From assembly GCF_003719725.1 (NCBI RefSeq), contig NZ_RIAX01000001.1, positions 62,001-126,000 of the forward strand: a stretch of 64,000 nt of DNA, written 5' to 3'. This DNA comes from Planococcus salinus (lineage in GTDB: Bacteria > Bacillota > Bacilli > Bacillales_A > Planococcaceae). Position numbers and translations under genes: made by a program. Shown here in pieces: positions 55,842 to 64,000 of the stretch. The first letter of the stretch is position 1; each line of letters begins with the position of its first letter. Under the pieces are notes generated by a model, which worked only from the letters and a program-made list of their open reading frames with translations, searched no databases and had not been told where the DNA came from.

Positions 55842-56879
55842 ATGGAAGAACAATTGCAAGCATTGAAGACAGAAGCGCTGGAAAAAATTGAAGCCGCAAA
55901 AGACGTTAAAGAATTGAACAACGTCCGTGTCGCTTATCTGGGAAAAAAAGGCCCAATCACGGATTTATTGAAAGGCATGGGGAAATTGCCGGCCGAAGAA
56001 CGCCCGAAAATGGGAGCATTGGTCAATGTCGTCCGTGAAGAAGTCACAACGAATTTGGAAGAACGGATGGCAGTGCTTGAAGAACAGGCGATCAACGAAA
56101 AACTGCAGCGTGAAATCATTGATATCACCTTGCCGGGACGTCCCGTCAAAACCGGAAATTCCCATCCGCTGACGCGTGTGGTAGAGGAAATCGAAGACCT
56201 TTTCATCTCCATGGGCTACGAAATTGCGGAGGGGCCGGAAGTGGAAAAAGATTATTACAACTTCGAAGCCTTGAACTTGCCGAAAGGGCATCCGGCACGC
56301 GATATGCAGGATTCCTTCTATATAACAGAAGACATTCTGCTCCGTACGCACACATCACCGGTACAGGCGCGGACGATGGAAGCAAAAGGGGGCGAACCGA
56401 TCAAAATCATTTGCCCGGGGAAAGTGTACCGGCGTGATAATGACGACGCGACACATTCCCATCAATTTACGCAAATTGAAGGATTGGTCATCGGCGAAAA
56501 CATCCGCATGAGTGATTTAAAAGGGACTTTGTCGGTATTCGCCAAAAAACTGTTCGGAGAAGAACGCGAAATCCGTTTACGCCCAAGTTTCTTCCCTTTC
56601 ACGGAGCCTTCTGTTGAAATGGACATTTCCTGCTTCAAATGCGGCGGCAGCGGATGCAATGTCTGCAAAAAAACAGGCTGGATTGAAATTTTGGGAGCTG
56701 GAATGGTGCACCCGAATGTACTTGAAATGGCAGGATACGATTCCGATCGGTTGTCCGGCTTCGCGTTTGGCATGGGGCCGGAACGCATCGCCATGCTGAA
56801 ATACGGCGTTGAAGACATCCGTCATTTCTATACGAACGATATCCGCTTTTTATCCCAATTCAATCGCACAGAAGTGTAA
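55842..56879 (+). CDS. pheS: Phenylalanine-tRNA ligase alpha subunit
   Basis: A 345-residue catalytic subunit. The N-terminal coiled coil (about 1-85) binds tRNA; the class II core has [20 protein letters not shown], motif 2 [18 protein letters not shown] and motif 3 [17 protein letters not shown], with the cysteine-rich [17 protein letters not shown] insert. AAGGAGGAG precedes the ATG. It is in an operon with pheT (14-nt gap) under the Phe T-box. Confidence 0.96.
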   Translation: MEEQLQALKTEALEKIEAAKDVKELNNVRVAYLGKKGPITDLLKGMGKLPAEERPKMGALVNVVREEVTTNLEERMAVLEEQAINEKLQREIIDITLPGRPVKTGNSHPLTRVVEEIEDLFISMGYEIAEGPEVEKDYYNFEALNLPKGHPARDMQDSFYITEDILLRTHTSPVQARTMEAKGGEPIKIICPGKVYRRDNDDATHSHQFTQIEGLVIGENIRMSDLKGTLSVFAKKLFGEEREIRLRPSFFPFTEPSVEMDISCFKCGGSGCNVCKKTGWIEILGAGMVHPNVLEMAGYDSDRLSGFAFGMGPERIAMLKYGVEDIRHFYTNDIRFLSQFNRTEV

Positions 56880-56893
56880 GGAGGAAATACAAT

Positions 56894-59293
56894 ATGCTAG
56901 TATCCATTAAATGGTTGAAAGATTATGTTAATACGCAGGATTTGCCTGCAGATGAACTTGGAGAAAAAATTACTCGCGCCGGCATCGAAGTCGACGCGGT
57001 CATTGACCGGTCGGAAGGCTTATCAAACATCGTCGTCGGTTATGTGGAATCGTGTGAAAAACACCCGCAGGCCGATAAGTTGTCGATTTGCCAGGTGAAT
57101 GTCGGTGATGAAACTGATCAGATCATCTGCGGTGCACCGAATATCGCCGCTGGCCAGAAAGTCATCGTGGCGCGTCCGGGAGCAAGGCTTCCAGGCGGCA
57201 TGAAAATCAAAAAAGCGAAACTGCGCGGTGAAGTGTCAAACGGCATGATCTGCTCGCTCCAGGAACTCGGCATTGAAGGAAAACTCGTACCGAAAGCATA
57301 TGCGGAAGGCATTTATGTTTTGCCGGAAGAAGCGGAAATCGGTTCGGATGTCATCACTAATTTTGACTTGGATGATACGGTCCTTGAACTCGGCTTGACG
57401 CCAAACCGCGCTGATGCCATGAGCATGCTCGGTGTTGCCTACGAAGTCGGCGCAATCCTGGAAGAAGAAGTAAAGTTGCCGGAGATTTCGTACCCGGAAG
57501 CGGAACAAACAGCGGAATCGATGCTGACACTTCAAGTCGATGCACCCGAAGCCAATCCGCTGTACGCAGCGAAAGTGGTCCGCAACATCAAAGTGAAAGA
57601 ATCACCGATGTGGCTGCAGCAACGCCTTATGGCAGCTGGTGTCCGTCCCCATAATAACGTAGTTGACGTAACGAACTACATTTTAATGGAATACGGCCAG
57701 CCGCTTCATGCATTTGACTACGATGCGCTGGGAACAGGCAATATCACCGTACGACTGGCCAAGAAAAATGAAAAAATCACCACGTTGGATGATACGGAAC
57801 GGACGTTGTCGCCGCATCAGCTGGTCATTACGAACGGGGAAGTGCCCGTCGCCCTGGCTGGTGTCATGGGTGGTGCAGATTCGGAAGTCAGCGACTCCAC
57901 CACAACAGTGGTCATCGAATCCGCTTATTTCGCTTCGAGCTCCATCCGTGAGACATCAAAAAATCACGGTTTGCGCAGCGATGCAAGTTCCCGTTACGAA
58001 AAAGGTGTCGATCCAAACCGTGTCATCCCGGCGGCAGAACGGGCAGCGCAATTACTGTCGGAACTGGCAGACGGTGAAGTGCTGGCCGGCTCGGTCATTT
58101 TCGATGAACTCGATAAAGAAGAAAAAATCGTCACAGTATCTCCGGACTTTATTAACAGCCGTCTGGGAATGAAAATCCCGTTCGAAGAAATGCTGGATAT
58201 CTTAAAACGCCTGCAATTCAATACGGAAGCGGCAAACGGCCAATTGGTCATTTCAGTTCCGACGCGCCGGCAGGACATCCAAATCGAAGAAGACGTCGTG
58301 GAAGAAATCGCACGCCTCTATGGCTATGATGAAATCCCTGCGACTTTGCCGGAAACGGAAGCGGCACCCGGCGGTCTGACTCCTTACCAGGCCAAGCGCC
58401 GCATTGTCCGCAACTACATGGAAGGCGCTGGGCTTCTGCAGGCGACGACTTATTCCCTGACATCCGAAAAATCAGCGACGCAATTTGCGCTGACAGAAAC
58501 GGACGTCACGAAATTACTCATGCCGATGAGCGAAGAACGCAGCGTTCTTCGACAAAGCCTGCTGCCTCACTTGGTGGAATCGGTCTCCTATAACACAGCG
58601 AGAAGAATGGACTCTGTCGCTTTATACGAAGTCGGTTCGGTGTTCCTGAAAACAGACGACGAATTATTGAACGAAGAAGAACACCTGGCGTTGGCCATGA
58701 CGGGTCTGTGGCTCGACAACAGCTGGCAGGGAGAAAAGAAACCGGTCGACTTTTTCGTGGCAAAAGGGATTGTCGAAGGGTTAGCGGAGAAACTTGGTGT
58801 CCAGTTGGAGTTTGAGCGCGGCGAAATGAACGATTTACATCCAGGCAGAACGGCGTTCATCATGATGGACGGCAGACGCGTCGGTGTAATGGGACAGCTT
58901 CATCCATCAGAACAGAAGCAGCGTGACCTGAAGACGACCATCGTTATGGAATTGAACCTGGCAGCTTTGCTGAGCGTCGAGACAGAAGCACTTGTCTATA
59001 CGCCGGTGCCTCGTTATCCATCCATTTCCCGTGACATCGCACTCGTGCTGTCGAAGATCGTCGAAGCGGGCACCATCGAAACCGTCATCCGAAACGCGGG
59101 CGGCAAGTTGCTGAAAGACGTCCGTGTCTTCGATTTGTACGAAGGCGACAAATTGGAAGAAGGTAAAAAATCCGTGGCATTCTCACTGACTTATTTCGAT
59201 CCGGAAAAAACATTGACCGACGAAGAAGTTACAGCGGTGCACGAAAAAGTATTGAGCGCGTTGACGGAAGTCGGGGCGGAATTGCGGAGTTAA
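56894..59293 (+). CDS. pheT: Phenylalanine-tRNA ligase beta subunit
   Basis: A 799-residue subunit with an EMAP/tRNA-binding domain (about 40-150), B5 and B3/4 editing domains that hydrolyse Tyr-tRNA-Phe, a catalytic-like core and the C-terminal ferredoxin-fold anticodon-binding domain (about 705-799, PRYPSISRDIALVL). AAGGAGGAA precedes the ATG. In B. subtilis rnhC follows directly; here an AT-rich three-gene island intervenes. Confidence 0.96.
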   Translation: MLVSIKWLKDYVNTQDLPADELGEKITRAGIEVDAVIDRSEGLSNIVVGYVESCEKHPQADKLSICQVNVGDETDQIICGAPNIAAGQKVIVARPGARLPGGMKIKKAKLRGEVSNGMICSLQELGIEGKLVPKAYAEGIYVLPEEAEIGSDVITNFDLDDTVLELGLTPNRADAMSMLGVAYEVGAILEEEVKLPEISYPEAEQTAESMLTLQVDAPEANPLYAAKVVRNIKVKESPMWLQQRLMAAGVRPHNNVVDVTNYILMEYGQPLHAFDYDALGTGNITVRLAKKNEKITTLDDTERTLSPHQLVITNGEVPVALAGVMGGADSEVSDSTTTVVIESAYFASSSIRETSKNHGLRSDASSRYEKGVDPNRVIPAAERAAQLLSELADGEVLAGSVIFDELDKEEKIVTVSPDFINSRLGMKIPFEEMLDILKRLQFNTEAANGQLVISVPTRRQDIQIEEDVVEEIARLYGYDEIPATLPETEAAPGGLTPYQAKRRIVRNYMEGAGLLQATTYSLTSEKSATQFALTETDVTKLLMPMSEERSVLRQSLLPHLVESVSYNTARRMDSVALYEVGSVFLKTDDELLNEEEHLALAMTGLWLDNSWQGEKKPVDFFVAKGIVEGLAEKLGVQLEFERGEMNDLHPGRTAFIMMDGRRVGVMGQLHPSEQKQRDLKTTIVMELNLAALLSVETEALVYTPVPRYPSISRDIALVLSKIVEAGTIETVIRNAGGKLLKDVRVFDLYEGDKLEEGKKSVAFSLTYFDPEKTLTDEEVTAVHEKVLSALTEVGAELRS

Positions 59294-59316
59294 TCATATA
59301 AGTAAATAATATGCTG

Positions 59317-59348
59317 AAAGACGAAATCTTTTTGATTTCGTCTTTTTT
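59317..59348 (+). terminator. Terminator of pheST
   Basis: AAAGACGAAATC and GATTTCGTCTTT pair around five T and are followed by further T. Confidence 0.88.
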
Positions 59349-59514
59349 AATTTATAGAATTTCTAAATATATAGAGGCAATAAGGGAGGGAATAGATTTA
59401 TTCGCCGTAAATATTTCGAACTAGTATTAAATTAAAAATATGGTAAGATGAACGTAAAACAAAGAAAAATATTACAAAGATGTTATTTTACTTAGGTTAA
59501 AAAGGGATGAATGT

Positions 59515-59967
59515 ATGGGAGAGAGAATTCGATACTGTCTAAGAAAGGAAAAAGGAATGACGCTTGTTGAAGTGCTTGCTTCAGTTGTCTTGATTTCGCT
59601 GATTTTAATGACTTTTTTAATGATGTTTGCTCAATCTGCAAGAACTAACATAGCTTCAGAGAATATAATTGATAGCACGTATATTGCACAAACTGAAATG
59701 GAAAGGCTTTATAGCGTAAGCAAAAAACCTTTAAGTTCCTCCAGAAAAAAAGTAATTTCAGATTTGGGGTATATGGAAAGTGAATCAAATTCTGACTGGT
59801 TGAAGTTTGAAAAAGATAGCCAGAATGAAAGCGAAGAAATTATTGTCAGACTGGAAAATAAAAGTGGAGAGAAGATGACAAGAGTCATTATTGAAGTTGT
59901 AGACGTCTCAAGAGGAATAAGCCTTGCAAAAATGGAGAACGTTCTAATATGGGAGGTTACTCCTTGA
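59515..59967 (+). CDS. Type IV pilin-like protein 1 (PilV/GspI-like minor pilin)
   Basis: A 150-residue protein with a class III prepilin signal: KEKG|MTLVEV, cleavage after Gly14 and Glu at mature position 5 (Glu19), then the hydrophobic helix VLASVVLISLILMTFLMMF. The rest is short and hydrophilic. Such minor pilins prime assembly of type IV pili, pseudopili or competence fibres after processing by a prepilin peptidase, which is not in this window. AAGGGATG lies before the ATG, and a TGGTAAGAT extended -10 sits at about 59441-59449. The base composition is much more AT-rich than in pheT. Confidence 0.85.
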   Translation: MGERIRYCLRKEKGMTLVEVLASVVLISLILMTFLMMFAQSARTNIASENIIDSTYIAQTEMERLYSVSKKPLSSSRKKVISDLGYMESESNSDWLKFEKDSQNESEEIIVRLENKSGEKMTRVIIEVVDVSRGISLAKMENVLIWEVTP

Positions 59968-60419
59968 TGAAAAAAGTATTGGAAAGCGAGAAAGGAATCA
60001 CATTAGTTGAATTGTTAGCCGCTTTGGTAATCAGTTCGATTATTGTGGTCCTTGCTATGAATATTTTTTCAACTGGTCAAAATCAATACAATAGCCAGAA
60101 TATAAAAGTAGAACAATTGAATGATGTCAGATATGCACTAAAGGTGATTACTAAAGAAATCAGGCAAGCGGACAAAGTGGAAATAGAAGACCCTCATTTA
60201 AAGTTAGGCACGGATTCATCTGTTATTTTCACTTTTGAAGATGGGGAAATTTTGCATAATGGTGTTCCATTGCTTTTAGGAATCCAAGAATTTCCATTTG
60301 AAAAAGATGAAAAAGATAATAGAATACTGATAATAAAAGTTAAAAGCAGTGAGCAGAAGGGCAAAATGCAACAATTACAAACTGAAATATATATTAGAGA
60401 AGGTGTCATCTTTGAGTAA
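59967..60419 (+). CDS. Type IV pilin-like protein 2 (PilW/GspJ-like minor pilin)
   Basis: A 150-residue protein with the prepilin signal SEKG|ITLVELLAAL, cleavage after Gly10, Glu at mature position 5 (Glu15), then a membrane helix. The C-terminal part (DVRYALKVITKEIRQADKVE, VIFTFEDGEILHNG) resembles PilW/ComGF-like minor pilins. The start at 59967 shares one nt with the previous stop and is 10 nt behind GGGAGG; the frame extends to 59949, which would cover that site. Composition is AT-rich like its neighbours. Confidence 0.83.
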   Translation: MKKVLESEKGITLVELLAALVISSIIVVLAMNIFSTGQNQYNSQNIKVEQLNDVRYALKVITKEIRQADKVEIEDPHLKLGTDSSVIFTFEDGEILHNGVPLLLGIQEFPFEKDEKDNRILIIKVKSSEQKGKMQQLQTEIYIREGVIFE

Positions 60420-61902
60420 CCATAAAAAGAACTTCCCAATTAATAATGAAAATGGTTATACGCTTGCTATTGTATTGATGATCCTGATGGTATTTTCTGT
60501 CATTGGAGTAAGTTTAATGGCTGTGTCGTCGACTTCAATGAAGTTATCTGCTGGAGAGAGGAAAGACCAGGCAGTATATTATATTGCAGAAAGTGGAGCT
60601 GCTTTAACAATGGCAGAATTGCAACAATTAGTAAACGCCTTATCAGAAACTGCAACAATTAAAAGTAGTGATGATTTTTTTACAGAATTTGAGGATGAAG
60701 TTTTATCTAAAACATGGAATTTTGATGAGTTCGAAAAAAATCAAGGAGAATCGGTTATGGCCGAAGTTACAGTAAAAACTGAAGAGCCATCTAAAGATTC
60801 GAATTCTCGAAGTTACCAAATTATATCAACAGGCAACATTGGAGAGCGTGATAGAATCGTAGAACATTCTTTTAAAGTCACATTTAGAGAAGGAGAAGGT
60901 ATTTCTATCCCCAACAATTTAGGTATTTATTCGAAAGATAAGTTTTTGTTGACTAACGGAACTGTAATAGGAGATATCATTATAGATTCTGCAGAGGCAA
61001 AGGGTATTGAAGTGACTGGAAATCCGACGATTGTAGGGAATATTTTTATCCCTCACACAGCAAACAACAACGTCTTAGAAGCAGAAGACTGGTGGATTAA
61101 TAACAATAACCCAAAAATGATCAAGCACAATCAAAATTTTACTTTTCCTCTACCGGTATTTCCTGATAGTTTCCCAAGGGAGTATAAGAAAATGCCGAAT
61201 ATGCAAGTCAGTGGTCATAAGGTAGTGGATAAGGGAAACATAAATATAACTCATTATTCCGTTGCTGATTATATTATGCCTTTAATGGAAAATTATGAAT
61301 TTAATAATATTATATTTAATTCTAATAGAAAGTTAACTTTTGATATAGGAAACAGAGACGTTTCGATAGTAGTTAATAAAATTGAGGGGGGAGGACACTT
61401 ACACATTAAAGGAACGGGCACGTTAACTATATATTTAAAAGATAATATAAACATAGGAGGGCATTTAAATCCGACTGGGGATAATAATTTATTTATTTAT
61501 GTTGGTCCTTCTGCAAATCCTCAAAATCCAAAAACGATTGTGAGTTCTGATTATGCAAAATTTAATGCTTCAATTTATGCGAAAGATGCAAATGTTAAAT
61601 TGATCGGTTCTGCCGGTTTAAACGGACATATTATTACAGGAGGAAAAAGCGTAGAAGTAACCGGAGGAACAAGTGCTGCTGCCAATGGAACGGTTGTATA
61701 TGCGCCCGAGGCACATGTAGAATTAACTGGAAGTGGAAAGTTATTGGGATCTGTTATTTCAAAAAGCCTGAAAATTAGCGGAGGAGCAAAGATTGAAGGG
61801 AAAGATCCTTCAATTAATGATATTCCATTTTTTTTCGAAGGCAATAATGATTCTCAAGGAGCGGAACTTGAAAGTTTATTAATAAAGGAAATAACTAACT
61901 AA
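60412..61902 (+). CDS. PilX/GspK-like pilin with large surface domain
   Basis: A 496-residue protein starting at a TTG (60412) behind AAGGTG and overlapping the previous gene by 8 nt. The N terminus is a prepilin-like NENG|YTLAIVLMILMVF, but mature position 5 is Ile and not Glu, as in tip-located GspK/PilX proteins. A short pilin-like region (to about 160) is followed by a glycine- and asparagine-rich domain with repeating beta segments (VKLIGSAGLNGHIITGG, VEVTGGTSAAANGTVVYAPE, LGSVISKSLKISGGAKIEG) that looks like a beta-helix. A tip adhesin or display role is plausible; no catalytic motif is seen. Confidence 0.78.
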   Translation: MSNHKKNFPINNENGYTLAIVLMILMVFSVIGVSLMAVSSTSMKLSAGERKDQAVYYIAESGAALTMAELQQLVNALSETATIKSSDDFFTEFEDEVLSKTWNFDEFEKNQGESVMAEVTVKTEEPSKDSNSRSYQIISTGNIGERDRIVEHSFKVTFREGEGISIPNNLGIYSKDKFLLTNGTVIGDIIIDSAEAKGIEVTGNPTIVGNIFIPHTANNNVLEAEDWWINNNNPKMIKHNQNFTFPLPVFPDSFPREYKKMPNMQVSGHKVVDKGNINITHYSVADYIMPLMENYEFNNIIFNSNRKLTFDIGNRDVSIVVNKIEGGGHLHIKGTGTLTIYLKDNINIGGHLNPTGDNNLFIYVGPSANPQNPKTIVSSDYAKFNASIYAKDANVKLIGSAGLNGHIITGGKSVEVTGGTSAAANGTVVYAPEAHVELTGSGKLLGSVISKSLKISGGAKIEGKDPSINDIPFFFEGNNDSQGAELESLLIKEITN

Positions 61903-61927
61903 ATCTTTTTTATTAGTTAAATTTAGC

Positions 61928-61960
61928 AAAACAAAGCAGGCTGCAGCCTGCTTTGTTTTT
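61928..61960. terminator. Bidirectional terminator, pilin operon / rnhC
   Basis: AAAACAAAGCAGGCT and AGCCTGCTTTGTTTT form a perfect palindrome with T runs on both strands between the convergent genes. Confidence 0.85.
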
Positions 61961-61962
61961 GC

Positions 61963-62895
61963 TCATTTCCGTCTTTTCCCAGCCAACCCAATCGCTTTCC
62001 CGGTATTGGCAAAATGCGCTTTCGACAACGTCTTCAAATAATCTTCTCCGTGTTTCAGAATGATCTTCGCGGCCGCTTCGTCGACGATTTTTCCCGCCCC
62101 TTTTGGCAGTGTGATGCCGGTCTCCGCGCTCATGAGGTCCATTTCCTCCAGGAAAGCGACGCGGGCGATGATGGACGCACAGGCAACGGAAACGTGGATT
62201 CCTTCGGCTTTGGTGGAAAACAGGACGTTCTCGCGGATGATTTCTTTTTCACCTTTGATGTGGTTGTAATAAATGCCGCGCTCAGCAAATTGGTCAATCA
62301 GGATGGCATCCGGTTTTTCAGGGGCCATCTTCCGCAGGACATGTTTGATGGCCTGGTTGTGAAGCATGGCTTTCATCTTTCCCTGTGACCAGCCGTGGCT
62401 TTGGACGGCGTTGTATTTGGCGTTTTTCAACGTCAATACACTGTGGACAAATGCCTCTTTCAAGTCGGGCGCGATTTTTCTCATCGCGTCATCCGACAGC
62501 AATTTGGAATCCTTGGCTCCCAGTTCGTGTGCCAGTGCCACTTTGTCGGCTGGCACATAACAGGCGGCGACGGTGATTGGGCCAAAAAAGTCCCCGGTGC
62601 CGGTTTCATCCGAACCGATGACAGACAGTTTGGCGAAATCAGGGGGCAGCACATCGCCTTTTGTTGAAACCGCTTTTGTGATGGGGCCGGAAACATCTCC
62701 CCATTTCAACGCTTCCCGTTCGGCTCCCGCTCCCTGGAACATCACTTTTTTCGAGTTATAGACAGTGATTACCGTGTCGGGCAGTTTGGCTGTAAAGCGA
62801 ATATAGGGTGCTTTTGCCGGTATTTGGTTGTTGCTGTAGTGTTTGATGATTTGAAGCAGACTTTCTTCCGGCAGTTTTAATACGGTATTGGACAT
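61963..62895 (-). CDS. rnhC: Ribonuclease HIII
   Basis: A 310-residue RNase HIII that cuts RNA in RNA-DNA hybrids. An N-terminal TBP-like substrate-binding domain (about 1-85) precedes the type 2 RNase H fold with GSDETGTGDFFGPITVAACYV split over residues 92-112 (DE of the active site), ILIDQFAE and the C-terminal acidic residue. The ATG at 62895 is behind AAAGGGGA; an earlier frame start at 62922 lacks a site. In B. subtilis it follows pheT in the same neighbourhood. Confidence 0.94.
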   Translation of the reverse strand: MSNTVLKLPEESLLQIIKHYSNNQIPAKAPYIRFTAKLPDTVITVYNSKKVMFQGAGAEREALKWGDVSGPITKAVSTKGDVLPPDFAKLSVIGSDETGTGDFFGPITVAACYVPADKVALAHELGAKDSKLLSDDAMRKIAPDLKEAFVHSVLTLKNAKYNAVQSHGWSQGKMKAMLHNQAIKHVLRKMAPEKPDAILIDQFAERGIYYNHIKGEKEIIRENVLFSTKAEGIHVSVACASIIARVAFLEEMDLMSAETGITLPKGAGKIVDEAAAKIILKHGEDYLKTLSKAHFANTGKAIGLAGKRRK

Positions 62896-62978
62896 AAAGT
62901 AGTCCCCTTTCTTATGATTCACATTCAGCTTGAATTCATGTTATGATTATGTATAGTACAAAAAGGAGGGATGGAGCA

Positions 62979-63239
62979 TTGGCAGACCAGCAAAAAAATC
63001 GCGCTTCAGTTGAAATATACGGACATACGTATAAAATAGTAGGTCCTGAGTCACCCGGCCATATGCGGTTAGTGGCGTCGATGGTGGATGATAAGATGCG
63101 TGAGATTTATGCAGTGAATCCATCTCTCGATAGTTCAAAACTCGCCGTTTTGACTGCGGTGAATGCAGTACATGACTATCTTAAACTGAAAGACCAGGTA
63201 GAACAATTAGAAAATGAATTGAAAAAACTGAAGGGTTGA
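62979..63239 (+). CDS. zapA: Cell division protein ZapA
   Basis: An 86-residue ZapA that promotes FtsZ bundling at mid-cell. The globular head [20 protein letters not shown] is followed by a coiled coil ([20 protein letters not shown]). The start is a TTG at 62979, 8 nt behind AAGGAGGG; the frame is open further upstream without a ribosome site. It is divergent from rnhC and forms an operon with cvpA. Confidence 0.9.
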   Translation: MADQQKNRASVEIYGHTYKIVGPESPGHMRLVASMVDDKMREIYAVNPSLDSSKLAVLTAVNAVHDYLKLKDQVEQLENELKKLKG

Positions 63240-63244
63240 CGTAC

Positions 63245-63784
63245 ATGTTAGATATCGTATTATTATTGTTGCTGCTGGCGGGCATCATCGCCGGGTTCAG
63301 GAGAGGCCTTATTCTCCAATTGCTTCACATGGTCGGGTTTATCATCGCCTTTATCGTGGCGTATCTTTATTATAAGCCCTTATCGGAGTATTTTGTTCTG
63401 TGGATTCCTTATCCGGTGGTCGGTGAAGATTCGCGTTTTACCATCGCTATTGAACAATTGAATTTGGAACAGACTTTTTATCAGTTATTGGCTTTTGCAC
63501 TCATTTTCTTCGTCGTGAAATTCGGCTTGCAATTGATTGCATCCATGTTTGATTTCCTGAAATACTTGCCGATCCTCGGGTTCCTCAGCAAATTGCTCGG
63601 AGCTGTATTGGGATTGATCGAAGCATACATACTATTATTCATTGTCATTTACGTGGCAGCGCTGCTTCCATTGGATGTGGTGCAAAACCAGCTCGAGAAT
63701 TCAGGTATCGCACAGGCGATGCTGGAGCACACTCCTTATTTCTCAGAGAAAGTAAAAGAATGGTGGTATATTTATAACGGATAA
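63245..63784 (+). CDS. cvpA: CvpA family membrane protein
   Basis: A 179-residue protein with four hydrophobic helices (about 2-20, 26-46, 78-100 and 115-145). AGFRRGLILQLLHMVGFIIAFIV is the conserved CvpA start. Relatives are linked to colicin V production in E. coli and to envelope stress; the molecular role is unclear. The ATG at 63245 is preferred over the TTG at 63236 because it lies 11 nt from GAAGGG and matches B. subtilis YshB. A terminator follows. Confidence 0.88.
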   Translation: MLDIVLLLLLLAGIIAGFRRGLILQLLHMVGFIIAFIVAYLYYKPLSEYFVLWIPYPVVGEDSRFTIAIEQLNLEQTFYQLLAFALIFFVVKFGLQLIASMFDFLKYLPILGFLSKLLGAVLGLIEAYILLFIVIYVAALLPLDVVQNQLENSGIAQAMLEHTPYFSEKVKEWWYIYNG

Positions 63785-63785
63785 G

Positions 63786-63815
63786 AACTTCTCTCATCCT
63801 GAGAGAAGTTTTTTT
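63786..63815 (+). terminator. Terminator after cvpA
   Basis: AACTTCTCTC-ATCCT-GAGAGAAGTT followed by T5, three nt after the stop. Confidence 0.85.
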
Positions 63816-63841
63816 AAAGTGGACGAACAGGAGGATTCCGG

Positions 63842-64000
63842 ATGAATAAAAAAGTGATCATCAGAACACTTGAGAAGATTGCGTTGTACATGGAACTGAA
63901 AGGCGACAATCCGTTCAAAGTATCAGCTTTTCGGAAAGCCGCACAAGCGCTGGAGCTTGATCCGCGCAGTTTGGATGAATTGGAAGACGTCACAAAGCTG
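63842..64000 (+). CDS. polX: DNA polymerase X / 3'-5' exonuclease PolX, N-terminal part
   Basis: The first 53 codons of a gene cut by the window end. The start MNKKVIIRTLEKIALYMELK followed by FKVSAFRKAAQALE is the helical 8-kDa-like domain of family X polymerases. In B. subtilis polX (yshC) follows yshB, the cvpA homologue, and precedes mutS2. CAGGAGGA lies before the ATG. Polymerase and PHP domains would lie beyond the window. Confidence 0.85.
   Translation, partial: MNKKVIIRTLEKIALYMELKGDNPFKVSAFRKAAQALELDPRSLDELEDVTKL

Overview
The window is chromosomal DNA of a low-to-moderate GC Gram-positive bacterium (Bacillota, order Bacillales). Its backbone follows the gene order I remember for Bacillus subtilis: ytkL-ytoI-ytpI-nrnA-dnaE, accD-accA-pfkA-pyk-fxsA, citZ-icd-mdh-phoP-phoR, polA-mutM-coaE-gapB-speD-nrdR-dnaB-dnaI-thrS-infC-rpmI-rplT-ysdA-ysdB-ysdC, then ysgA-pheS-pheT-rnhC-zapA-cvpA-polX. 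The sporulation genes that sit inside this order in spore formers (ytrH/ytrI, ytvI, ytaF, ytxC, sspI, from memory) are all missing here. With the repeat types and protein similarities, this points to a non-sporulating member of the Planococcaceae (Planococcus/Planomicrobium-like). That assignment is inferred, not shown.

Layout. 0-2.6 kb: tail of an unknown gene, then a short-chain dehydrogenase and an AMP-forming acyl ligase in one operon. 2.7-8.4 kb: a YfhO-type membrane protein opposite an operon of sqdB (UDP-sulfoquinovose synthase), a SqdX-like glycosyltransferase and a GtrA-type flippase; this looks like a sulfolipid or sulfosugar locus. 8.5-10.4 kb: queC-queD-queE (queuosine precursor) under a preQ1-I riboswitch. 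10.4-17.1 kb: universal stress protein, alanine dehydrogenase with a cre-like site, an Xaa-Pro peptidase, ytkL, ytoI, ytpI and nrnA. 17.2-26.1 kb: dnaE with a degenerate PHP domain, a FadR-like GntR regulator with its own operator, accDA, pfkA, pyk and fxsA. 26.1-32.5 kb: TCA genes citZ-icd-mdh, a MaoC-like protein and phoPR. 32.5-44.8 kb: an ATP-grasp ligase resembling D-aspartate ligases of peptidoglycan cross-bridges, hflKC, polA, mutM, coaE, gapB, speD with a long structured leader, nrdR, dnaB and dnaI.

44.8-49.4 kb: thrS and infC-rpmI-rplT, crowded with an element of about 121 bp. There is one copy after dnaI, a tandem triplet between the thrS T-box and the thrS start, and a nested pair between rpmI and rplT. 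49.4-55.3 kb: ysdA, ysdB, a dimeric-type dUTPase and ysdC, then an accessory stretch with a NERD nuclease-like protein flanked by two arrays of exact 21-bp period, an XRE regulator operon with two membrane proteins, and ysgA. 55.3-59.3 kb: a stem-loop insertion with 9-bp direct flanks, then a phenylalanine T-box and pheST. 59.4-61.9 kb: a visibly AT-rich island of three minor-pilin-like genes that interrupts conserved pheT-rnhC synteny. 62-64 kb: rnhC, zapA, cvpA and the start of polX.

Most of the window is core metabolism and replication, so the interest lies in the insertions and the control regions: the sulfoquinovose operon, the pilin trio, the three repeat types, and the speD leader, whose CU-rich segment can mask its own ribosome binding site. 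I found no CRISPR array, no transposase gene, and no rRNA or tRNA genes.
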